Of a stretch of 18,279 bases of DNA, positions 7,089-14,037 are shown one piece after another. Source of the stretch: Promethearchaeota archaeon (lineage in GTDB: Archaea > Asgardarchaeota > Lokiarchaeia > Sigyniarchaeales > SOKP01); assembly GCA_030615145.1 (NCBI GenBank), contig JAUWZT010000037.1:1-18279 (forward strand), read 5' to 3'. Numbering within the stretch: the stretch's first letter is position 1; every line of letters starts with the position of its first letter. Made by a program: the position numbers and the translations under genes. The notes under the pieces were generated by a model. It ran no database searches. It was not told where the DNA came from and saw nothing but the letters and a program-made list of their open reading frames with translations.

Positions 7089-9623
7089 ATGTCGCTTTTT
7101 AATTACGCCAACTCTAAAAGCTCGCAAGAAGAAGAAGAAGGATTGGAAGAGGAAATATTTCGATTCATCCAAGACGAACGAGTTCTTCGAGTGTTATTTG
7201 AGCAAAAAATCTTCAAGCTCCGGCAAATTCAAAAAGAGGCCATCCAAAAAGGATTGTTTTTTCGAAAGTCGTTTCTGGTCTGTGCGCCCTCGGGAAGCGG
7301 TAAAACCTTAATTGGAGAAATCAGCGCCGTGAACAATGTGTTTCAAAAGTTCGGTAAATCTATTTATTTAGTTCCCTACAAAGCTCTCGCCACCGAGAAA
7401 TACGTTCACTTCAAGAAAGCTTACGAGCGATTCGGCGCTAAAACCGAGCTATCGATAGGAGACTACGATGTGGACGATTCCCGCTTAGCAAAAGCAGATA
7501 TTATAGTTACCACCTACGAGAAAATGGATTCGATTCTGCGAAATTTTAGCGACAAAGAATGGATTTTCGATATCTCAACAGTTATTATCGATGAAATTCA
7601 CATCCTAGGAGAATCCAGCGGTTCTCGTGGTCCACGGTTGGAATCCTTAATAGTTAGATTAAACGAGTTCTTACACCAGCCACAACTAATTGGGCTTTCG
7701 GCTACTATTAAAAATCCCGAGTTTTTTAACGAGTGGCTCTCTTCTCTCGGAAACGATACAACGCTAATACTTTCCGACGCACGACCTGTTCCTCTACATT
7801 ATAGAATAGAAGTTACCCAGAATAAAGACTCTACTATAAAAAAAATAATTAGAACGACCTTAACCGACGGAGGACAGGTGTTAATCTTTTTAAATAGAAG
7901 GAAATCTACGCAACAGACTGCTAATAACCTTAAAAATTTGATAAAAACTCAGTTAACCGAAACCGAGTTAAAAGCGTGCAAGAAAGTAGAAGAAAAGCTC
8001 AACAAAATTAAGGGAAGGCACGCTGAGTTAAAGAAAACTGTTAAGTGCGGAGTAGCGTTCCATCACGCCGGACTGCTTCCAAAAGAGCGGAAACTTGTCG
8101 AAGACGCCTATAGGAAACGCGTAATAAAAGTAATTTGTTGCACCACTACTTTAAGTGCCGGTATTAACGTGCCTGCTCGAGTGGTAATAGTTAAAGATTT
8201 CAAGCGATATGTGACTTCAGGACACAACATAAAAAATTTTTCGGGATACTTCGAGAACGGAGACGGGTTCTCTTACTTCATGCCGTTTTCTGCCAACACT
8301 ATTTTTCAAATGCTTGGTAGAGCGGGAAGACCGGGGTTAGACATCGAAGGGTTTGGCTATCTACTCGCAAGTAATGTAGACGAGCGGGACTGGATCGAAG
8401 ACCATTACTTCCAGAACGGCTTTCCATCTGAAACCTATACTCCCAAATACAACGATTTAGTCTCTGGACTAAACAAGCTAAACACCCTAAAAGAACAAGT
8501 GCTCCTAACAATTTACGAACAGAGACACATTGCCTTGGATTCCTTAAAGAAATTTTTTCAAAAAACTTTTTTTTGGTTCAGCATAAAAAGCAAGATGGAA
8601 AAACAGCAGATTCCGATAGATCAGCTCTTGATGATTAAAGAAATTACCCCGGTGAACATTTTAAAACTCCACTCAGATCTTAAAAAAGTAAAAAGTTTGG
8701 CAAACAATCACCATCAAATCAAAATTACCAAATTAACGAAATCTAACTTATCAGGATACATCAAAACCGATTTTGGAGTGTTTTTTGCGGAATTTGATAT
8801 TGATATGGGGATAAGGTGCTCGTGTGGTTTCGAAAACGGAATTTCCAACAACTACTCTGACGATCAATTTTCTTTCGAGTTCTGCGATCACATTACTGCC
8901 CTATTACTCCACTTGATCGGTATTCCCGACCAAAACTTCCAGAAATACGTCCAAGACATCGTTCCTAAGTCGGTTAAAAACCAATATGTGCTCAATTACT
9001 TGTTCGAAAAAGGATTAATCATAAAAAGAGACAACGGAACTATTAAGTGTTCCCAGTTTGGAAAGCTCATAATTCGGTTGTATCTTTACCCAGTCTCAGG
9101 AGTGCTTATTCGATACAAGCTCGAAAACGCCGCTATTGAGACTTATCAAGACATTGTAAAAGAAGCTTACGAAGTGTTAAAAGCAGAAGGAAGGATGCGA
9201 GACTACAAGTTGCTCCAACCTATCTTGGAGTGGTGCGACGAGGAGCCAATCGACGACATTTTAGAGCGAAATAAGATAATGGCGGGCGATCTTTACACTA
9301 CCAAGGACAACTTAGAGCGAATAATAACGTTTATCGGGATTATTGCCGTCCACCTGTCCGAGTCCGATCCAGACATCGCCGAGAATATGGTCAAAGTAGC
9401 AGAAATGTCCGAGACGCTTAAAATTCGAGTGCATTACGGGATCAGCGAGGAATTGTTTGATTTAGTTCTGAGGTTAGACAATGTAGCGAGGGTGAGGGCG
9501 AGGATATTATACAACGCCGGATATCACACCGCAACTAAGGTAAAAAAAGAAAATCCCTACGTGCTCAATCGAAAAACAGGCTTGGGGATTAATCTGTGTA
9601 AAAAAATCGTAGGAAAAAAATAG
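7089..9623 (+). CDS. Hel308/Ski2-like DNA helicase with an inserted SWIM zinc finger
   Basis: The 844-residue protein carries the superfamily 2 helicase motifs: Walker A APSGSGKT (66-73), DEIH (168-171), SAT (204-206), a motif IV-V region with TTTLSAGINVPAR (352-364), and QMLGRAGRPG (407-416). A winged-helix and ratchet-like region follows, and the C-terminus (about 785-843) is a helix-hairpin-helix domain, as in Hel308, which unwinds lagging strands at stalled replication forks. The unusual feature lies at 554-610: an inserted SWIM zinc finger, with Cys577 and Cys579 (CSC) and then Cys599-Asp-His601. Hel308 proteins are usually about 700 residues, so the insertion accounts for much of the extra length. 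The ATG at 7089 is the first in frame. Codon use is richer in G/C than in the flanking genes. The RNase III-like gene is divergent, and a second helicase tail lies downstream. Confidence 0.85.
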   Translation: MSLFNYANSKSSQEEEEGLEEEIFRFIQDERVLRVLFEQKIFKLRQIQKEAIQKGLFFRKSFLVCAPSGSGKTLIGEISAVNNVFQKFGKSIYLVPYKALATEKYVHFKKAYERFGAKTELSIGDYDVDDSRLAKADIIVTTYEKMDSILRNFSDKEWIFDISTVIIDEIHILGESSGSRGPRLESLIVRLNEFLHQPQLIGLSATIKNPEFFNEWLSSLGNDTTLILSDARPVPLHYRIEVTQNKDSTIKKIIRTTLTDGGQVLIFLNRRKSTQQTANNLKNLIKTQLTETELKACKKVEEKLNKIKGRHAELKKTVKCGVAFHHAGLLPKERKLVEDAYRKRVIKVICCTTTLSAGINVPARVVIVKDFKRYVTSGHNIKNFSGYFENGDGFSYFMPFSANTIFQMLGRAGRPGLDIEGFGYLLASNVDERDWIEDHYFQNGFPSETYTPKYNDLVSGLNKLNTLKEQVLLTIYEQRHIALDSLKKFFQKTFFWFSIKSKMEKQQIPIDQLLMIKEITPVNILKLHSDLKKVKSLANNHHQIKITKLTKSNLSGYIKTDFGVFFAEFDIDMGIRCSCGFENGISNNYSDDQFSFEFCDHITALLLHLIGIPDQNFQKYVQDIVPKSVKNQYVLNYLFEKGLIIKRDNGTIKCSQFGKLIIRLYLYPVSGVLIRYKLENAAIETYQDIVKEAYEVLKAEGRMRDYKLLQPILEWCDEEPIDDILERNKIMAGDLYTTKDNLERIITFIGIIAVHLSESDPDIAENMVKVAEMSETLKIRVHYGISEELFDLVLRLDNVARVRARILYNAGYHTATKVKKENPYVLNRKTGLGINLCKKIVGKK

Positions 9624-9820
9624 CGTTATTTTTATTCTATGCCTATCACATTTTTTTGGAGTTTTGGAGCGTTGAGTTTTCGTGACTTTCGTATAATAAA
9701 ACAGGATACTAGGGGAATATCGTGGCACAAATGGGCGTTATAGCGTGATACGATACGGAGCTCAAAAATTTCAAATGTCCTTGGCATACTCACTACAAAA
9801 CAATTTTCTTATTTAAATGA

Positions 9821-9865
9821 ATGCTCTGGATTAATTTGTGCAAAAAAATCGTTGGAAAGAAATAA
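9821..9865 (+). pseudogene. C-terminal stub of a second Hel308-like helicase
   Basis: The frame reads MLWINLCKKIVGKK then TAA; its last 11 residues are identical to the end of the intact helicase 240 bases upstream. Over those 12 codons the DNA differs at five positions, and all five are silent (Leu, Cys, Val, Lys and stop codons). The stub thus comes from a homologous gene that diverged while functional and was then truncated, not from a recent local copy. The upstream flank shows no further similarity. Confidence 0.7.
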
Positions 9866-9888
9866 ACTTGCAAAACTTTTTTTATAGG

Positions 9889-9990
9889 GAAGCTTTATAC
9901 TCTCAATTAACAGAGTTTTTTTCTAAGCGACTCACAGGTAATCCTGCGTTTCGTAAAATAATATTAGAAAGGTTTAAAACCGTTTTTTAG
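9889..9990 (+). pseudogene. C-terminal fragment of the left-edge small protein's paralogue
   Basis: The frame encodes EALYSQLTEFFSKRLTGNPA, then FRKIILERFKTVF and TAG. It matches the left-edge protein (residues EDLYANLTEFFSKRLTGNPA onward) and shows how that protein probably ends. The N-terminal half is missing and no start codon is present. It follows the helicase stub by 23 bases on the same strand, suggesting that an ancestral locus had the helicase followed by this small gene. Confidence 0.7.
9907..9958. repeat. Right arm of the 52-bp inverted repeat
   Basis: This is the partner of 5-56, in opposite orientation, with one mismatch and 43 bp uninterrupted. It falls within the fragment of the small-protein paralogue. 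The silent positions are identical here, unlike in the neighbouring helicase stub. Confidence 0.85.
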
Positions 9991-10141
9991 GCTTAAATAA
10001 CCGTTTTCTGTATTATTTTAAGCTTTTTCTTTTTGAATTAAAAATTTGAAATAAAGTTATTAAAGGAAGTTTAACAATATTTATACTACAAATGCAAAAT
10101 TCCATGCGTAAACAATACTTGAATGTAAGATTGATTTATTT

Positions 10142-10927
10142 ATGAATTTTAAAGATTATAAGGAATGGTTTATTTCAGTTTTCGGTTCTGAAGCTACAGA
10201 AATTATCTTGGACGATAAAAATGAATGTATCAGAAGAGATGAAAAGAAATTAAGGGATTTTTTTGAAACCTATCGTAGAATTGAACCGCTTAAGAATTAC
10301 GAGAATGGTTATATCATTAAAGGATGTAATGAGTGTCTCTCTAAAGGCATTATCGTTAGAAAACAAGATTGTCCTGGTTTTTTAGGCAAACTCAACGAAA
10401 TTAAATACGTTATAGTTGGTTTAGAAGCGAACATAGAAGACGATATCCATATTGCATTTGATCAATTTGAAACCAAAGCAAAGGAGCATCTTTTGTTCAC
10501 GAGATTAAAAAAATTATCTTTTCCTCAAATAAAGGAAAAAGCGTATGTCACCGACATAGCAAAATGTCGCAGCACTAATCTTCATCAATCGCGCCAAAAT
10601 TGTTTAAAAACCCATTTTCTTAAAGAATTAAAAATGCTCTTAGAACTTAACCCTGAATTTAGAATAATTTTTCAAGGAACAACCGTCGAAAGTTATTTTT
10701 CTAATGATTTAAAACCTTTCTCTACTCTTGAGAATGATGAGATAAAATCAAATAAGAACAACAAATTTCTTTTTAAGCGCCAATATTTATTATTTGATAA
10801 TAAAAAGATTCCGACAGTTACTTTTCCACACGGAGCTAGTCGAACTTCCTATCTATGGGATGAAATTGAAGAAAAGGAAGTATTAGCTATAATTAAATCA
10901 AAACTTAAGGAATTACAGTTTGATTAA
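10142..10927 (+). CDS. Uracil-DNA glycosylase superfamily-like protein with probable Fe-S cysteines
   Basis: The 261-residue protein has the layout of the UDG fold: a first core strand KYVIVGLEA (88-96), then AYVTDIAKC (134-142), a helix with FLKELKMLLELNP and a following strand RIIFQGTTVESYF (174-186), and a late strand VTFPHGASR (226-234). Four cysteines, Cys62 and Cys65 (CNEC), Cys142 and Cys154, are spaced as in the [4Fe-4S] UDG families 4 and 5. The usual motif 1 (GExPG-like) is replaced by GLEANIEDD, and the HPS motif becomes PHGAS with His230. Uracil excision is therefore uncertain; it may act on another base, or bind rather than cut. It lies tail to tail with the cyclase-like gene, two bases apart. 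The ATG is the first in the frame; the DNA is AT-rich. Confidence 0.62.
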   Translation: MNFKDYKEWFISVFGSEATEIILDDKNECIRRDEKKLRDFFETYRRIEPLKNYENGYIIKGCNECLSKGIIVRKQDCPGFLGKLNEIKYVIVGLEANIEDDIHIAFDQFETKAKEHLLFTRLKKLSFPQIKEKAYVTDIAKCRSTNLHQSRQNCLKTHFLKELKMLLELNPEFRIIFQGTTVESYFSNDLKPFSTLENDEIKSNKNNKFLFKRQYLLFDNKKIPTVTFPHGASRTSYLWDEIEEKEVLAIIKSKLKELQFD

Positions 10928-10929
10928 GG

Positions 10930-11670
10930 TTAAAGAAAAACTTCGTGGTCTTTACAAAAATCAATAGTTCTTTTATATTTATTTAGTATATTTTTTGATC
11001 TGTTAGCTTTTCTTAGTTCTACAAAAATTTCTTTTAATATTTCTTTAACTCTTTGTTGACCGCCCCATTCAAGAGAATAGTTCGTCTCTCTTCCGTTGTT
11101 TAACAATTTCAACCGCTTTTTATGATAAGGGATGTTGTCATATTTTTTAACTGTAGAATCACACTTTTTTTCGATAAAAGGGAGACAAGAAGAGTGAAAA
11201 GCAACGCCTACCCAATCTTGCGCTTCTCCTAATAAATACGCATCAATAATAGGTTGACCGAATATTTCGTGATTGTTTCCTTTCTTATCAATCTTAATAA
11301 TAGAAGTGCCAAACGCGATGGCTCCTCGAATTGGTATCCTTCTTAAAAGAGCGTTCTCAAAAATCCTTGAAATCCCACGGTTAAACTCTATAAAAAGCTC
11401 ACACTTTCCCTCGATATTTTTAGTTCCGTTATCATCTTGATAATCTTTCCACACTAAAATTGTATCGCTAAAGATGAAATAGTCAAGCCTGACAGCAGGA
11501 TGGCGGTGTATTACGCCATTCATTATAACTTGGAAATCCCTCTTTGTACCTTCTTGAGCAGACTTAAACAGTTCTTTCATTAATTGATGAATAGATTTTA
11601 AACCTTTTTGCTTTAATAGCTCTCTAAACCCTAAAACATCTAGCATGGCTACAAAACGAAACTTCATCAT
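10930..11670 (-). CDS. Class III nucleotide cyclase-like protein
   Basis: The 246-residue soluble protein begins with a cyclase-homology core: FVAMLDVLGFRELL (6-19), with Asp11 at the first metal position; FSDTILVW (67-74), with Asp69 at the second; then RRIPIRGAIAFGTSI (110-124) and IFGQPIIDAYLLGEA (136-150). The last two blocks match class III adenylate/guanylate cyclase-like proteins, including stand-alone cyclases resembling those in Pycsar-type phage defence. Base specificity cannot be read, and no fused sensor is visible. The remainder (160-246) is helical. No obvious cyclic-nucleotide-binding effector sits beside it; the nearest membrane protein is at 12845-13438. The start is one of two consecutive ATGs. 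It could instead be a catalytically silent relative. Confidence 0.6.
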   Translation of the reverse strand: MMKFRFVAMLDVLGFRELLKQKGLKSIHQLMKELFKSAQEGTKRDFQVIMNGVIHRHPAVRLDYFIFSDTILVWKDYQDDNGTKNIEGKCELFIEFNRGISRIFENALLRRIPIRGAIAFGTSIIKIDKKGNNHEIFGQPIIDAYLLGEAQDWVGVAFHSSCLPFIEKKCDSTVKKYDNIPYHKKRLKLLNNGRETNYSLEWGGQQRVKEILKEIFVELRKANRSKNILNKYKRTIDFCKDHEVFL

Positions 11671-11733
11671 AATATAGACTAATTATTTTTCATTAATAAG
11701 TAAATAATAATAAAAAAAAGAAAATTTAAAAAA

Positions 11734-12219
11734 TTAATACTTAAAGTATGTTTCTCGTACTTTCATGTTTATGTAGTCAAAGCCCTTAAGGTTAAGAACT
11801 AAATTCTTCGGCTTTATGCTGAGGATACCAGAAAAGATAACGTCAACCGAGAGAAAGTCGGAAGTAATCCTTACAAATGGCGCGAAAGAGCGAGCTCCTA
11901 TGTTTCCCGACATCATCTCCTCAAAGGCTCCCGGCTCTCTATCGTATTTTTCTCTAACACCTGGCATCGTAAATACTTTCGGCAAAAAGGCTTGATAAGG
12001 TGCGAGATTAATTTCTTTCTTTAAGTACGAAAGCTCTTGGTAATCGAGGTGTTTCGTATTCAGGTCGTAACAAGTTTCGTAATCGACGCTTTCGGGGGTG
12101 AACCACCAAGTAAATAAGAAAGGTACTGCCCAGGTCAGTTTTTCTTGAGCGGATCGAAATCGTATTTTACCTTTCTCCACACTCCAACCATTCAGAATCT
12201 CGAAAAAACTAAGTATCAC
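11734..12219 (-). CDS. Unrecognised 161-residue protein, possibly truncated at the N-terminus
   Basis: The frame begins at a GTG at 12219 and contains protein-like sequence such as YETCYDLNTKHLDYQELSYL and APYQAFLPKVFTMPGVREKY, with a C-terminus NLKGFDYINMKVRETYFKY. There are no membrane segments, metal motifs or known domain that I can name. Its first 25 codons overlap, on the opposite strand, the front of the GNAT-like fragment, so one or both 5' ends are probably products of a rearrangement. The codons resemble those of the helicase genes rather than the AT-rich neighbours. An alternative is that the whole frame is the remains of a larger gene. Confidence 0.45.
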   Translation of the reverse strand: MILSFFEILNGWSVEKGKIRFRSAQEKLTWAVPFLFTWWFTPESVDYETCYDLNTKHLDYQELSYLKKEINLAPYQAFLPKVFTMPGVREKYDREPGAFEEMMSGNIGARSFAPFVRITSDFLSVDVIFSGILSIKPKNLVLNLKGFDYINMKVRETYFKY

Positions 12220-12519
12220 GTGAATTCGCTCGAAGAGTTATACATGTATTTAGAAGAATTTTTAAAGGTCATGAAAGAAAACGCCATTAGATACAGCGAA
12301 GTGTTCGTTTCTGCGTTCAGCCCAGAACATCAGCAGTTGTTTTACGAGTTTGGCTTTAGAGCGAGGGGATACGTGCCTTGTTGGACCTATAAAAAAGAAG
12401 AAGAGGCGTTCGAGGATTACGTGGTGTTTAACTATTTCGAAGGAGAGGTTCCGAGACCTGAGCTTCTACCAACGGGACAAGAGTTGGTAGATATGTTAAG
12501 CGTGCAGATGAATTATTGA
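12145..12519 (+). CDS. Headless GNAT acetyltransferase-like fragment
   Basis: From about 12209 on, the protein reads like the C-terminal half of a GNAT N-acetyltransferase: a helix (NSLEELYMYLEEFLKVM), then RYSEVFVSAFSPEHQQLFYE with FGFRARGYVPCW, the strand-helix-strand end of the fold, and VVFNYFEGEVPRP. The acetyl-CoA-binding A motif that should precede it is missing. The frame opens at a TTG at 12145, but its first 20 codons are antisense to another ORF and are probably not native. It is most likely a pseudogene or a 3' fragment left by a rearrangement. Confidence 0.5.
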   Translation: MSGSKSYFTFLHTPTIQNLEKTKYHVNSLEELYMYLEEFLKVMKENAIRYSEVFVSAFSPEHQQLFYEFGFRARGYVPCWTYKKEEEAFEDYVVFNYFEGEVPRPELLPTGQELVDMLSVQMNY

Positions 12520-12542
12520 GTTTTTAGAGTGTAAAATTCTAG

Positions 12543-12808
12543 AATACTTTTAGCAACATAGAAAAAGGGCAATTTCAAAGTTATCTTGATAAACTATTGG
12601 ATAAGAAACTGCTTAATTTGGCACAGGATATTGTCAAAAAGGCAGTCAAGCGATTTATCAGGATATTCCAGGGATGTATAATCAGAAAATAATGGATCCA
12701 AATTCAATTGACAAAGATAAATTACCGGATGATATACAAACTATAGAATACTATGAGATTGTTGATAATATTAAAAAATGGATTGACGAGCAGAAGAAAC
12801 CTGTGTAG
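12543..12808 (+). pseudogene. Frameshifted fragment of an unknown gene
   Basis: Two forward frames join into one plausible helical protein if a frame change is allowed near 12643. The first gives EKGQFQSYLDKLLDKKLLNL with AQDIVKK; the second gives GSQAIYQDIPGMYNQKIMDP and ends VDNIKKWIDEQKKPV at a TAG. There is no start codon at the left end, which abuts a stop codon. I do not recognise the family. This fills the gap between the GNAT-like fragment and the membrane protein. Confidence 0.35.
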
Positions 12809-12844
12809 ATTGCTTTCGTATTTTAAATACTCATAATATATACT

Positions 12845-13438
12845 TCATTTCTTGGTATTAAGTAATCTTCTTTTTTTTCTGCGGATATAATATTTTAATG
12901 GGAATACAATAATAGCAATCATTCCAGTAATACTTGGTAATATCATTACTATTGTAATCAAGTATCCAGGATCGTATAAGATTCGGATAGCACTTAAGAT
13001 ATAAAGAATAAAAAAAATTATATTGAACATATAAAATAGCGACTCTCTCAAAAATTTGAAATTTGCCACAAAATAACACTCAACTATAGGAAGTATCATC
13101 AATACTATAAGAAAATAAGATACAAAATTAAAATCAATAAATTCTATTATTCGAGACATAACAAAAATCGGAAAATTAACGAAAAAATTGAATTTTTTCA
13201 AATAATTAAATGGGCCTCGAAATCTTGGATCGCCATGTGTACTATACAAAATAATAACTTGAACAGATAATGGGAATAAAGGAAAAAGTATCATACAAAA
13301 AATAGGTAAAACTTTATCCCACAAATTCAAAAGGGGACTTAAGCTTATCCACAAGGATGAAGTGATACTGAAATCAATCATAAAAAGAAAAGAAATTATT
13401 AAAAACCCATAGTCATCTATAAATCGTATTAATTTCAT
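12845..13438 (-). CDS. Multi-pass membrane protein of unknown function
   Basis: The 197-residue product has about five hydrophobic helices (roughly 10-30, 43-66, 104-124, 132-152 and 157-180) and a strongly basic C-terminal tail (YYIRRKKRRLLNTKK), which by the positive-inside rule is cytoplasmic. A polar loop at 67-82 contains HGDPRFRGPF. No transporter or enzyme motif is visible. The start is an ATG at 13438 in AT-rich DNA. It is flanked by remnants on one side and the membrane/zinc-ribbon gene, divergent from it, on the other. It could be a membrane effector, but nothing in the sequence shows that. Confidence 0.55.
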   Translation of the reverse strand: MKLIRFIDDYGFLIISFLFMIDFSITSSLWISLSPLLNLWDKVLPIFCMILFPLFPLSVQVIILYSTHGDPRFRGPFNYLKKFNFFVNFPIFVMSRIIEFIDFNFVSYFLIVLMILPIVECYFVANFKFLRESLFYMFNIIFFILYILSAIRILYDPGYLITIVMILPSITGMIAIIVFPLKYYIRRKKRRLLNTKK

Positions 13439-13599
13439 TATTACACCAAATTCAAAATTTCTACCTATTGATGAGAATTTATAAGAAATGAATTATAAGA
13501 AATCAAAATTCAATTTCGTTTCTAATCCTAAGTAAAACTTTTTTTATTTATAAATATCCGTATCCTCGATAAGTAAAAACATTTTAAGACTTGAATTGT

Positions 13600-14037
13600 A
13601 TGAATGTCAAAAATTTAGAAATTACTCGGAGGTTAGTTCAAATAACAACCATTATCGCTTCTATGGGGCTTGCTCCTTTAGGGTACTTTACTCCATGGAG
13701 TACCGAACGAGTAGTCGAACAAATCCCATTAGGTACGGGCACATACACAACGATCTATTCCGTTTTTCACTACAATATTTACCTAGGTTTAGCCTTCTTT
13801 CTTCCGATGATCGGTTTATTGACCATCAATGGAAGTGTAAAGCGATTTTTTAAGCGCGTCAAAGCTGAATCGATCTCTCCTGTTAGAGTATCCCCAACGG
13901 AAACCGTCTTTGTTGCCCAAAACAGTTCAAAAAATCAGCAAATACAGCAAGTTGGAGTGATAAAACTGAACTATTGCGTAATCTGCGGTCAGCCGAACGA
14001 TTACGACAGTAAGTTCTGCAAATACTTTCTCGAATAA
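13600..14037 (+). CDS. Two-helix membrane protein with a truncated C-terminal zinc ribbon
   Basis: The protein has two membrane helices (about LVQITTIIASMGLAPLGYF and NIYLGLAFFLPMIGLLTI) around a short extracytoplasmic loop, a basic linker, and then the start of a zinc ribbon, YCVICGQPNDYDSKFCKY. A complete ribbon would end CxxC, but here the last cysteine is replaced by FLE and a stop, so the 3' end looks lost or altered. I prefer the ATG at 13600; a TTG at 13591 is also in frame. Its last 111 bases overlap the 3' end of the oppositely oriented Hef-like gene, which supports a junction formed by deletion. Confidence 0.5.
   Translation: MNVKNLEITRRLVQITTIIASMGLAPLGYFTPWSTERVVEQIPLGTGTYTTIYSVFHYNIYLGLAFFLPMIGLLTINGSVKRFFKRVKAESISPVRVSPTETVFVAQNSSKNQQIQQVGVIKLNYCVICGQPNDYDSKFCKYFLE

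Larger units (their letters stand above)
9624..10141. other. Gap holding two gene tails
   Basis: After the helicase stop comes a T run (9650-9656), a possible 51-residue reverse frame starting MPRTFEIFELRIVSRYNAHL (9632-9787, weak), and then two recognisable gene ends at 9821-9865 and 9889-9990. The last 150 bases are AT-rich, with a TATA-like ATATTTATA before the UDG-like gene. No complete gene is supported. Confidence 0.6.

Noticed and set aside
5..9958. The inverted repeats as terminal repeats of a 9.9-kb transposon
   Set aside because: Both arms are coding sequence of the same small protein, no transposase lies between them, and no target-site duplication could be seen.
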